Shown one piece after another: positions 16,910 through 23,917 of a stretch of 64,000 nucleotides of DNA. Source of the DNA: Thiobacillus sp. (GTDB lineage: Bacteria; Pseudomonadota; Gammaproteobacteria; Burkholderiales; Thiobacillaceae); the NCBI GenBank assembly GCA_019459055.1, contig JAIBEI010000033.1:1-64000 (forward strand), read 5' to 3'. Below the pieces are notes generated by a model. That model had not been told where the DNA came from. It was given only the letters and a program-made list of their open reading frames with translations, and made no database searches. The position numbers were made by a program, and so were the translations under genes. Position 1 is the stretch's first letter. Each line of letters begins with the position of its first letter.

Positions 16910-17335
16910 ATGAATACGGATATCGATGAAGGCAACAGGAAGCTCAAGGGCATGGCCAAAGAAGAAATCCCTCCGCGCAGGGTAGTGTTGCGCGGCGCAC
17001 TGGCGGTGGGTTGTGGCCTGCTGCTGCCGTCCGCACTTTTCGGCTGTGATTCGAAGAAGGGCGAAACCTCTACCGGTGCTGCTCCAGCCAGCTCTCCGCC
17101 CGCCAGCACAGACGCGGCCGCCCCGGAGAGTTCTCCCGCCCCCAGTGCGGAATCAGCCGCCCCGGCGGCGCCCGCGAAAATGTCACAGGCAAGCGTGCAG
17201 TACCAGGCTCAGCCGAAGGGCGAGCAGAAGTGCAGCGGATGCCTGCATTTCGTCGCAGAGTCGAGTACCTGCAATCTGGTGGAAGGCCAGATCAGTCCCG
17301 ATGGCTGGTGCACCCTGTGGACCCAGAAGACCTGA
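16910..17335 (+). CDS. High-potential iron-sulfur protein with Tat-type and lipobox signals
   Basis: 141 residues. HiPIPs are small periplasmic electron carriers with one [4Fe-4S] cluster. Four cysteine ligands are visible near the C-terminus: the CSGC pair, TCNL, and GWC. Residues 22-50 form a signal with twin arginines (PRRVVLRG), a hydrophobic run and LFGC, whose Cys is a candidate lipoprotein anchor; an Ala/Pro/Ser linker follows. Most HiPIPs are soluble, so anchoring is notable. The first 18 codons resemble the start of csbD (see findings), suggesting the true core starts at MAKEE. It may accept electrons from sulfur or quinol oxidation. Confidence 0.8.
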   Translation: MNTDIDEGNRKLKGMAKEEIPPRRVVLRGALAVGCGLLLPSALFGCDSKKGETSTGAAPASSPPASTDAAAPESSPAPSAESAAPAAPAKMSQASVQYQAQPKGEQKCSGCLHFVAESSTCNLVEGQISPDGWCTLWTQKT

Positions 17336-17417
17336 GTTGATTCTTCCTCAGGCTCGCACCCCCGGACAGTGCGAGCGTCCTGACACAACGCCAAAGCCAT
17401 CACCGAACGTCGCACTA

Positions 17418-17460
17418 TGTACGCCGCCGTACAGACGGCCCATGGGTATGCGACTAGTCT
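17418..17460 (+). promoter_or_regulatory. Stress-regulon promoter, site 6 (csbD copy 2)
   Basis: Perfect dyad 17418-17433 (TGTACG, 4 bp, CGTACA), 20 bp, then C and TAGTCT (17455-17460). The inverted-repeat element at 17463-17584 begins three bases later. Confidence 0.65.
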
Positions 17461-17462
17461 CG

Positions 17463-17584
17463 AACCCAGATTGTTCATCCGGGCGCGATGCTTTGAGTAG
17501 GGTGCACTCTGTGCACCGATTGACGCCCGTAGGTGCACGAAGTGCACCTACGCGGCATAAGTCGCCTACTGAACAATCTGGGTT
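17463..17584 (+). mobile_element. 122-bp inverted-repeat element (MITE-like)
   Basis: 15-bp perfect terminal inverted repeats: AACCCAGATTGTTCA (17463-17477) and its complement (17570-17584). Inside are two shorter perfect hairpins, GGTGCAC-TCT-GTGCACC (17501-17517) and a 9-bp stem around GAA (17530-17550). It has no coding capacity and no clear target-site duplication. It sits at the expected transcription start of csbD copy 2, so it would be transcribed as a strong 5' hairpin. It could be a transposon-derived element or a regulatory RNA structure. Confidence 0.5.
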
Positions 17585-17603
17585 GAATGCTGGAACAGTG
17601 GAC

Positions 17604-17651
17604 CCCCGATTGGCAATTTCGCCAGTCGGAACCAAACCCAAGGAGATTGAG
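17604..17651 (+). repeat. Short csbD leader copy before csbD copy 2
   Basis: The block GATTGGCAATTTCGCC, ending in CCAAGGAG, matches the last part of the csbD copy 1 leader (about 2950-2995) and part of the HiPIP leader. It holds the csbD2 ribosome site. Confidence 0.55.
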
Positions 17652-17864
17652 ATGGACTGGAATATCGTGGAAGGCAACTGGAAACAGTTCAAGGGCAAGG
17701 TGAAGACACAGTGGGGCAAGCTTACCGACGACCACCTCGACGTGATTGCCGGCAAGCGCGATCAGCTGATGGGCAAGATCCAGGAATCCTATGGCGTCAC
17801 GAAGGACGAAGCCGAGAAGCAGATCAAGGACTTTGAAGAGAAGAACAAGGACGACCACGCCTGA
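17652..17864 (+). CDS. csbD: CsbD-family stress protein, copy 2
   Basis: 70 residues, nearly identical to copy 1 (2997-3203) in the EGNWKQFKGKVK and WGKLTDDHLDVIAG blocks; main differences are at the C-terminus, which ends in KNKDDHA. The ATG follows AAGGAGATTGAG. A longer in-frame ORF exists upstream but has no csbD-like content. Its stop overlaps the ATG of the next gene by one base (TGATG), so both are probably translated together. Confidence 0.9.
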   Translation: MDWNIVEGNWKQFKGKVKTQWGKLTDDHLDVIAGKRDQLMGKIQESYGVTKDEAEKQIKDFEEKNKDDHA

Positions 17865-18073
17865 TGTCCCGTCTGGCCACGGGCTATTCTTCTCCAGGAT
17901 GCCCATGCCCTCGCTGCAACGGCCCTGCGATCCGCGTGCCACGCCGGCTCGTTGATTTGCTCCTGAGCATGTTCATCACAGTCAGCCGCTTCCGCTGCAG
18001 CTCGACGGACTGCGGCTGGGAAGGCAATCTGCGCGCGAAGCGGCATCCCTGGTTGATGCACGGGCCGGGGTGA
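17864..18073 (+). CDS. Small zinc-ribbon-type protein
   Basis: 69 residues. Two cysteine clusters, CPRC near residue 15 and a FRCSSTDCGW cluster near 45, form a putative four-Cys zinc ribbon around a basic, hydrophobic middle (RRLVDLLLSMF). The C-x-W ending with GNLRAKR resembles small betaproteobacterial ribbon proteins of unknown role. Its start overlaps the csbD2 stop, so it likely belongs to the same transcript. Confidence 0.6.
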   Translation: MSRLATGYSSPGCPCPRCNGPAIRVPRRLVDLLLSMFITVSRFRCSSTDCGWEGNLRAKRHPWLMHGPG

Positions 18074-18104
18074 GCGGCATGACGGAGCACATGGCCCACC
18101 CCTC

Positions 18105-19076
18105 ATGGCAACAGCCTCGAAAATCCGTGGCGATCCTCTCGACAGGCAGAAGGCAAAAGCCGATGAATACGCATTTCGGGAAGACCCGTTGGCCTGGCTG
18201 ACGCGGCTGTGGCTCGCCGGGATCGCGTTTTCCAGCGCGGGGGTGGTCTTTGCCTCTGTGCCGCACACACAATCCGCCGCATCGCTCCACGCCCAATATG
18301 CGTCTCTGGCTGAGCGACTCCAGCACAATCCGTTTGAACGAGCGCTGGCCCTCGACTCCTCCGAATCGTCCAACGACTTGAAGGGCGATATCTACGCCTT
18401 GGTCAATTACCCATTTCCCACCGTCCGTGCGGCGCTCAATAGCCCCGAGCAATGGTGTGACGTGCTGATCCTGCATATCAACACCAAATACTGCCGTGCC
18501 ACGACCGATGCGTCGACCACCGCCCTGGCAGTCAGTATCGGCAGGAAAACGCCTCAGCCTCTCAAAGAGGCCTACCCCATCGAGTTTTCCTATCGCATCG
18601 CCGCGGCGACCGCGAAATACCTGGATATCCAGCTCGATGCGCAGGAGGGTCCGCTGAGTACCCGCAATTATCGTATTCAGCTGCAGGCTGTCCCGGTTGG
18701 AAACGGCCAGACTTTTCTGCATCTCACCTATTCCTATGATTACGGCCTGGCGGGGCGACTCGCCATGAAGACCTACCTCGCGACCGTTGGCAGCGGCAAG
18801 GTAGGGTTCACCCAGACCGGCAGGCAATCCAGCGGCCAGCCAGAACACATCGGCGGCATGCGTGGCGTGGTGGAACGCAACACCATGCGCTATTACCTCG
18901 CCATCGACGCCTATCTTGGCGCATTGGCCACCGCGCCGCCTCTGCAGCTCCAGAAGCGCCTGCAAAGCTGGTTCAGCGCCACCGAGCAATACCCCCGCCA
19001 GTTGCGAGAAGTCGACCGCGCCGCTTATATGGACATGAAACGGGGCGAGTATCTGCGTCAGCAGACATCGCAGTAA
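18105..19076 (+). CDS. Conserved hypothetical exported or membrane-anchored protein
   Basis: 323 residues. A hydrophobic stretch near residues 33-50 (LWLAGIAFSSAGVVFA) looks like an uncleaved signal or anchor. The rest is soluble, with the block ALVNYPFPTVRAALNSPEQWCDVLILHINTKYC split by two Cys. The pattern of strands is reminiscent of START-like/SRPBCC lipid-binding folds, but this is a guess. No ribosome site is obvious at 18105. No recognised family. Confidence 0.5.
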   Translation: MATASKIRGDPLDRQKAKADEYAFREDPLAWLTRLWLAGIAFSSAGVVFASVPHTQSAASLHAQYASLAERLQHNPFERALALDSSESSNDLKGDIYALVNYPFPTVRAALNSPEQWCDVLILHINTKYCRATTDASTTALAVSIGRKTPQPLKEAYPIEFSYRIAAATAKYLDIQLDAQEGPLSTRNYRIQLQAVPVGNGQTFLHLTYSYDYGLAGRLAMKTYLATVGSGKVGFTQTGRQSSGQPEHIGGMRGVVERNTMRYYLAIDAYLGALATAPPLQLQKRLQSWFSATEQYPRQLREVDRAAYMDMKRGEYLRQQTSQ

Positions 19077-19243
19077 GTGCCCGCAAAACGCCAGGGAGCT
19101 GAACGAAAACGACGACCGACCCGCCCGGGAAGCACGGGCTCGTTGTGGAACGGGTTTTACCTGCGGAGGCGCCGCGTAAGCCGATGCCGAAGCGCATTTT
19201 GTACGGTGACAGGTGCATTTTTTAATAAACGAAAGGGAACGTA

Positions 19244-19711
19244 ATGAATTTACTCGGCGCAATCATCCTGGTGGCATTGCTTTTGTTGGGCGTTTTTACC
19301 CTGGTCAACTGGCCGGTACTCGTCGCGCCCACCACACTGTCCTTCGTGACATTCGATGTCGTGGGTCCGCTGGGCGTGATCCTGCTTGGCGTCACGCTGG
19401 TCCTGGTGGCGCTTTTCGCCCTCTATGCCCTGGCGCTGCGCACCAACATGTTGATGGAGACGCGCCGCCACAATCAGGAGCTGCAGGCGCAGCGGAAACT
19501 GGCGGAAAGTGTCGAAACCTCGCGCATCCATGAACTGCGCACGCAGATCGAGAAGGAGTTTGCGCAATTGCGCGGCGTGATCCTGGCGGTCGACACGCGC
19601 ATGGACACGGTGACGGAGTCGACGAAGCAATCCATCGACGAGGCCGCCAACGGCCTGGCCGCCCTGGTCGGCGAGATGGACGACAAGATCGACCGCGCGC
19701 TCGCGCGATGA
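19244..19711 (+). CDS. Membrane protein with LapA-like N-terminus and coiled coil
   Basis: 155 residues. Two membrane helices (about 2-24 and 42-65) with short loops resemble LapA-domain proteins. The remaining ~90 residues are a charged coiled coil (RKLAESVETSRIHELRTQIEKE) ending in MDDKIDRALAR. Start after GAAAGGGAAC. Probably an inner-membrane protein with a cytoplasmic rod; role unknown. Confidence 0.6.
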   Translation: MNLLGAIILVALLLLGVFTLVNWPVLVAPTTLSFVTFDVVGPLGVILLGVTLVLVALFALYALALRTNMLMETRRHNQELQAQRKLAESVETSRIHELRTQIEKEFAQLRGVILAVDTRMDTVTESTKQSIDEAANGLAALVGEMDDKIDRALAR

Positions 19712-19824
19712 GGTTCGAACCCTTGAAACCGACCACGGCTTCATGGGGTTTGAAAGTCGGTCCAGTGCAAGGTACGCCCCCGGGAAGGGCGCCGGCATTC
19801 AGTCCGGGATGAGGGCGAAGCGAG

Positions 19825-21237
19825 TCACAGCCAGTACTCCCAGACCTGCGCGAACCATTCCTTGAGTCGCAGATCGAGCGGGCGGCGCCGCCACTGCTCG
19901 AGCGTGATGGTCTCGGACGCCGCCAGATCCTTGTCGAACATCGCCTGCACCTGCTTGCCAAACTCCGACCCCAGCACGACCGCATTCAGCTCATAGTTGT
20001 GCAGGAAACTGCGCCAGTCGAGATTGGTCGAGCCGACCGTGGCCCAGACGCCGTCGATCAGCGCGGTCTTGGAATGCAGGATCACGCCCTGCCGTTCATG
20101 GATTTTCACCCCCGCGCGCAGCAGCCGGTCGTAGTAGTTGCGGCCGGCGTGGAACACCAGCCAGGAGTCGGTCTGGCTGGGCAGGATCAGGGTCACGTCG
20201 ATGCCGCGTCCAGCGGCCGCCTCGAGCGCGTCGAGCAGCTGCGGGTCGGGGGCGAAATAGGCGTTGGTGATATTCACGCTGACTTCGGCGCTGGTGATGG
20301 CAGACAGCAGCGTGGCATAGATCAGGCTGAAGGGTTCGTCGGGCGAACTGCCGATCGCGCGCACCACGTGCGGGCCCACGTGTTCAAGAGGCGGGAAGTA
20401 GTTCTTCTCGGGCAGCGGCTCGCCCTTCTGCTTTTCCCACGTGGCGAGGAACAGCTTCTGCAACTCGGACACCACCGGTCCCTGCAGTTGCAGGTCGGTA
20501 TCGCGCCACGCCACACCGGTGTCGGGCCGGTGACGTGAACGGTGGCTGAATGAACCGCCGGAGTAGACGCTGCTGATGTTGATGCCGCCGAGAAACGCCG
20601 TGTGCCCGTCGACAATCAGCAGCTTGCGGTGGTCGCGCTGATTCAACGTCCATTCCTTGCGCGACAGCATGGGGTTGATGGGGTTGAATTCGAGCACCTG
20701 CACGCCGCTGTCGGTCAGTTGCTGGAAGAAGGCCGGCGGCGTGGTGAGGGTGCCCACGCTGTCACGGATGAGATTGACCTGCACCCCCTGCCCCTGCTTG
20801 GCGATGAGGGCCTGCGCAAAGCGCTGGCCGACCTCGTCGTCGTCGAGGATGTAGGTTTCCATGTTGATGTGGTCTTGCGCCGCCAGGATGGCGGCGTACA
20901 TCGCCTGATAGGTGGCCGGGCCGTCCTGCAGCAAGCGCACCTGGTTGCCGGTGGTCAGCGGGCTGCCGACAATGGCCTCTTCGAGCGCCAGATGGCGCTC
21001 GAAGAGGCCATTGTTCTGGCCGCTGCCTTCTAGCCGGTCGAGGATCGCCTTGCTGTGCGCAACGGATAACGGCCCGCCCGCGCTTTCAAGTTGCACGGGC
21101 GGGGCGGGGCGTCGCGCCAGTTCGGGAACGATGGTCGGCAGGCTGCTGCAGCCGGCCAGCACGAACAGGAAAGTCGCTGGCCAATGCCGCAGGTACGGCA
21201 GCCAACGCGCCGAATTCAGCGTCGTTGAAACCATCAA
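19825..21237 (-). CDS. Phospholipase D / cardiolipin-synthase-like lipoprotein
   Basis: 470 residues. The N-terminus has a hydrophobic signal ending FVLAGC, a lipobox, so it is probably anchored in the outer or inner membrane facing the periplasm. Two HxKxxxxD catalytic blocks are intact: HRKLLIVD (about residue 205) and HSKTALID (about 390), each followed by GG or GSTN. This is the PLD-type phosphatidyltransferase superfamily, including cardiolipin synthases. Substrate is unknown. The initiator could be either of two adjacent Met. Confidence 0.85.
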   Translation of the reverse strand: MMVSTTLNSARWLPYLRHWPATFLFVLAGCSSLPTIVPELARRPAPPVQLESAGGPLSVAHSKAILDRLEGSGQNNGLFERHLALEEAIVGSPLTTGNQVRLLQDGPATYQAMYAAILAAQDHINMETYILDDDEVGQRFAQALIAKQGQGVQVNLIRDSVGTLTTPPAFFQQLTDSGVQVLEFNPINPMLSRKEWTLNQRDHRKLLIVDGHTAFLGGINISSVYSGGSFSHRSRHRPDTGVAWRDTDLQLQGPVVSELQKLFLATWEKQKGEPLPEKNYFPPLEHVGPHVVRAIGSSPDEPFSLIYATLLSAITSAEVSVNITNAYFAPDPQLLDALEAAAGRGIDVTLILPSQTDSWLVFHAGRNYYDRLLRAGVKIHERQGVILHSKTALIDGVWATVGSTNLDWRSFLHNYELNAVVLGSEFGKQVQAMFDKDLAASETITLEQWRRRPLDLRLKEWFAQVWEYWL

Positions 21238-21298
21238 TCCTCCATCAAGAAGGCGCGTGAAGGGTCACATCCGCCGGACCGCAGCACGCAACAAGCCG

Positions 21299-21454
21299 TT
21301 ACAACCGTCCCATCAACAGCAGGATGATGACGACGACCAGCACCAAACCCAGACCGCCGCTGGGACCGTAGCCCCAATTCTTGCTATGCGACCAGCGCGG
21401 AATCGCGCCGAGCAGCATCAGGATCAGGATCACCAACAGTATCGTTCCCAACAT
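21299..21454 (-). CDS. DUF3309 small membrane protein, second copy
   Basis: 51 residues: MLGTILLV..., the block WSHSKNWGYGPSG and a second hydrophobic helix. Same layout as 2331-2489. Start ATG at 21454. It lies just before the phospholipase gene on the same strand, with only 61 bases between them, so they may be co-transcribed. Confidence 0.75.
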   Translation of the reverse strand: MLGTILLVILILMLLGAIPRWSHSKNWGYGPSGGLGLVLVVVIILLLMGRL

Positions 21455-21482
21455 CAGGCGCTCCTTGAATGGATGAGTGGAT

Positions 21483-21776
21483 TCAGTTCGTTTCGGCCGG
21501 CACCACGATTACCGTGGTTTTTTCGCCAGTCTCACCCGTTTCGCCCTGGACACCCTCGTTACCCTGATAGCCGGTTGCGCCGCGGCTGCCGGTATCGCCC
21601 TGGCTGCCAGTATCACCCTGGTAGCCGGTTGCACCCTGGCTGCCGGTTTCGCCCTGCGGACCCGCGGGGCCGGGAACGGCAACGGGCGTGGCGGGCACAT
21701 TGACCACCGTCGGATTGTCGCAGGCGGCCAGGCTGAGCGTTGCGAGCAGGGCGGAAATCAGTAGCGTATGGTTCAT
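21483..21776 (-). CDS. Collagen-like lipoprotein
   Basis: 97 residues. Signal peptide ending SLAAC (lipobox), short Val/Pro linker, then about 15 consecutive Gly-X-Y triplets ([13 protein letters not shown]...) and a short TTVIVVPAE tail. Gly-X-Y runs form collagen triple helices in bacterial surface proteins, so this is probably a trimeric surface lipoprotein with a very short rod. The repeats make the DNA low-complexity (21525-21670). Start chosen at MNHTLL because the lipobox follows it at normal distance; the longer frame has no signal. Confidence 0.7.
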   Translation of the reverse strand: MNHTLLISALLATLSLAACDNPTVVNVPATPVAVPGPAGPQGETGSQGATGYQGDTGSQGDTGSRGATGYQGNEGVQGETGETGEKTTVIVVPAETN

Positions 21777-21959
21777 GATGGTCAATCCTTTTAAAGTCGT
21801 CAATCGTGGCACGAAGGGCATCAAGCCGTCCGCGAGAAACCGGCTCGACTTGGGATGTCGCACCCGGTAGACCAACAGCGTAAGCGAATGCCGCGCGCCG
21901 TTCAGTGCGCTGGCGAACATAGAGACGATTGATCGCGTGAGAGACCAATAAGCCCGCTA

Positions 21960-22002
21960 TGTACGTTCACGAACAGACCCGGACCCGATGGCGCGCCATA
22001 TT
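21960..22002 (+). promoter_or_regulatory. Stress-regulon promoter, site 7 (crystallin/glycine-zipper gene)
   Basis: Dyad 21960-21975 (TGTACG, 4 bp, CGAACA), 20 bp, then C and CATATT (21997-22002). Confidence 0.5.
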
Positions 22003-22082
22003 GCGGGTTCGGATGTGCCGAGCGCCGGGATCGATCTCCCGGTTCGACATGGGTTCCGGCTTCCCCCTTACAGGAGTCCGCA

Positions 22083-23192
22083 ATGAATGCACAATTCAGA
22101 ATCGCTCTGGTGATGGCCGGCGTGATGATTGCCTCGCAAGCGGCCGCACAGGTCACCTTTTACGAACGTCCAGGCTTTGAGGGCCGCTCGTTCACCACCG
22201 AGGAACCGGTCAAAAACTTCTCGCGCCATGGCTTCAGCAACCACGCCTCATCGGTTGTCGTGCGCAACAACCGCTGGGAGGTATGCACGGACGTCCGCTC
22301 CAACGGTCAGTGCGCCATCCTGCGTCCGGGCAAATATCCGTCGCTGGCCGCGATGGGCTTGAACAACAGCGTTTCATCGGTGCGATCTGTCGGCAACAAT
22401 GCGCGCATCGACGATCGTCGTTATGCGCCGGTTCCTGTCGTCGCGCAGGTCACTTTTTATGAGCATCAGGGCTTTGAGGGCCGGTCTTTTACCACGGAGG
22501 AACCGATCAGCAACTTCGGGCGTCACGATTTCAATGACCGTGCCTCGTCGGTTGTGGTGCTCGGCGATCGCTGGGAGGTATGCGAGGACAACCGCTTCAG
22601 CGGTCGCTGCGCCGTCCTGCGTCCGGGCAAATATCCGTCGCTGGCCGCGATGGGCCTGAACAACCATATTTCATCGGTACGGGCTGTGAACATCAACGCG
22701 CGCGTCGACGACCATCGCTATGCGCCGGCGCCGATTGCGGGCTATAACTTCCATCGTCGCAACAACGAGCGGCTGTACGAGGCAAACATCACCTCGGTGC
22801 GCGCGGTACTCGTCACGCTCGAGCAGCGCTGCTGGGTCGAACGCGAAGAAGTCGCGCAGGAACGACGCAGCGTCAACGTCCCCGGTGCGATGGCCGGCAC
22901 GATCATCGGCGGCATCCTGGGCCACCAGGTCGGCGACGGGCGGGGCCAGGACATTGCCACGGCCGGCGGAGCTGTCGCGGGGGCCGCAGGGGGCGCCCAA
23001 ATCGGCCGCGGCGGCAGCGAGCAGGCGGTGCAAACCCGGGACCTCGAGCGCTGCGACGATGTGCCCAGCCAGGCCAATCCCGATTACTGGGATATCACCT
23101 ACAATTTCCGCGGCCAGACGCATCGCATGCAAATGACCGCGCCGCCAGGCCCGACCGTGACCGTCAACGAGCAGGGGGAGCCCCGGGCATAA
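22083..23192 (+). CDS. Two beta/gamma-crystallin-like domains plus glycine-zipper protein
   Basis: 369 residues. A signal peptide of about 22 residues ends AAAQ. Two near-identical ~100-residue units follow (22149-22400 and 22446-22700), each with VTFYE..GFEGRSFTTEEP and GRCAVLRPGKYPSL-type blocks, as in beta/gamma crystallins (calcium-binding Greek-key folds). The C-terminal third holds a glycine-zipper segment (GTIIGGILGHQVGDGRG) of the 17-kDa-antigen type, then a tail. Probably outer-membrane associated and structural. The tandem repeat can recombine. Site 7 is 80 bases before the start. Confidence 0.8.
   Translation: MNAQFRIALVMAGVMIASQAAAQVTFYERPGFEGRSFTTEEPVKNFSRHGFSNHASSVVVRNNRWEVCTDVRSNGQCAILRPGKYPSLAAMGLNNSVSSVRSVGNNARIDDRRYAPVPVVAQVTFYEHQGFEGRSFTTEEPISNFGRHDFNDRASSVVVLGDRWEVCEDNRFSGRCAVLRPGKYPSLAAMGLNNHISSVRAVNINARVDDHRYAPAPIAGYNFHRRNNERLYEANITSVRAVLVTLEQRCWVEREEVAQERRSVNVPGAMAGTIIGGILGHQVGDGRGQDIATAGGAVAGAAGGAQIGRGGSEQAVQTRDLERCDDVPSQANPDYWDITYNFRGQTHRMQMTAPPGPTVTVNEQGEPRA
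22149..22700 (+). repeat. Tandem DNA repeat inside the crystallin-like gene
   Basis: The segments 22149-22400 and 22446-22700 are parallel copies. Shared stretches include CAGGTCACTTTTT-like starts, GGCTTTGAGGGCCG and GTCCGGGCAAATATCCGTC, so they are a recent internal duplication. Confidence 0.7.
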
Positions 23193-23287
23193 CGACCCGC
23201 CGCAACAAGCAGTGCACGGCGGCCCTCTGGGGCCATTTTGAATTGAGCCGCCAGCCCGCCTCCATCAAACCGGCGGGAAACCGGCTA

Positions 23288-23330
23288 TGCGCGCTAGCGT
23301 ACATACTTTAGGGCGGCATTCGGATAGCTT
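23288..23330 (+). promoter_or_regulatory. Stress-regulon promoter, site 8 (basic periplasmic protein)
   Basis: Dyad 23288-23303 (TGCGCG, 4 bp, CGTACA), 20 bp, then TAGCTT (23325-23330). The gene starts 47 bases after the -10, again a normal promoter distance. Confidence 0.55.
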
Positions 23331-23377
23331 CATCCTAGGCCGATAATCCATCAGCAAGAAACTCCAGGAGACCCAAC

Positions 23378-23809
23378 TTGAAACGTTTATTCTTCGCAGC
23401 AGCACTGGTCCTCGTCACCTTTCCGGCACTCGCAGCCGACGTCGGGGTGTCCATCAGCATCGGACAACCCGGCTTCTATGGCCAGATCGACATCGGCGGC
23501 TATCCGCCACCCCAAATCATCTACCGGGAGCCGCGCGTCATCCAGCACGTATCGGTGAATCGCCCGCCGATCTACCTGAACGTGCCCCCGGGCCACGCCA
23601 AAAACTGGCGCAAGTACTGCGGCAAGTACAACGCCTGCGGCGAACGGGTCTATTTCGTGCAAAACAGCTGGTATGACCGCGAATACGTTCCGCGATACCA
23701 GAAACAGCATCGTGGCGACCGCGCTGATCGTGACGATCGTCGCGGGAAAAAGGATGACCGCCACGACAAGGATCGCGGCAATGATCGCGGCCAGGGTCGC
23801 AACCACTAA
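23378..23809 (+). CDS. Small exported protein with basic C-terminus
   Basis: 143 residues. Signal peptide of about 20 residues (cleavage near ALA-AD). The mature part contains a Gly/Pro-rich segment (QPGFYGQIDIGGYPPPQ), a block with two Cys (KYCGKYNACG) and a C-terminal tail of about 35 residues rich in Asp, Arg and Lys. Related to small periplasmic proteins of betaproteobacteria with unknown function. The tail could bind surfaces or nucleic acids but that is speculative. Confidence 0.6.
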   Translation: MKRLFFAAALVLVTFPALAADVGVSISIGQPGFYGQIDIGGYPPPQIIYREPRVIQHVSVNRPPIYLNVPPGHAKNWRKYCGKYNACGERVYFVQNSWYDREYVPRYQKQHRGDRADRDDRRGKKDDRHDKDRGNDRGQGRNH

Positions 23810-23863
23810 GGCTTCCGTCCAGTTCGGAGTTCGGCCCTCCGCGATGACCCGAGAACTTTTACA

Positions 23864-23889
23864 CCCATCCCCCGTCAGTGGGGGATGGG
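23864..23889 (+). promoter_or_regulatory. Perfect 10-bp hairpin before the REC-PAS-GGDEF-EAL gene
   Basis: CCCATCCCCC (23864-23873) pairs exactly with GGGGGATGGG (23880-23889) around a 6-base loop. It is 28 bases before the start codon, with no T-run, so it is a leader structure or a weak terminator of the 23378 gene. Confidence 0.4.
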
Positions 23890-23917
23890 ACCGGCCCATT
23901 CCAGCGGAAGGCCACGC

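Noticed and set aside
19190..19215. Regulon dyad before the 19244 gene
   Set aside because: Only the left half TGTACG is present; the right half and spacing do not fit.
19712..19725. tRNA-like GGTTCGAACCC
   Set aside because: Only the T-loop-like piece is present; no acceptor, D or anticodon stems fit around it.
21525..21670. CRISPR-like short repeats
   Set aside because: They are the Gly-X-Y codons of the collagen-like gene, with no spacers.
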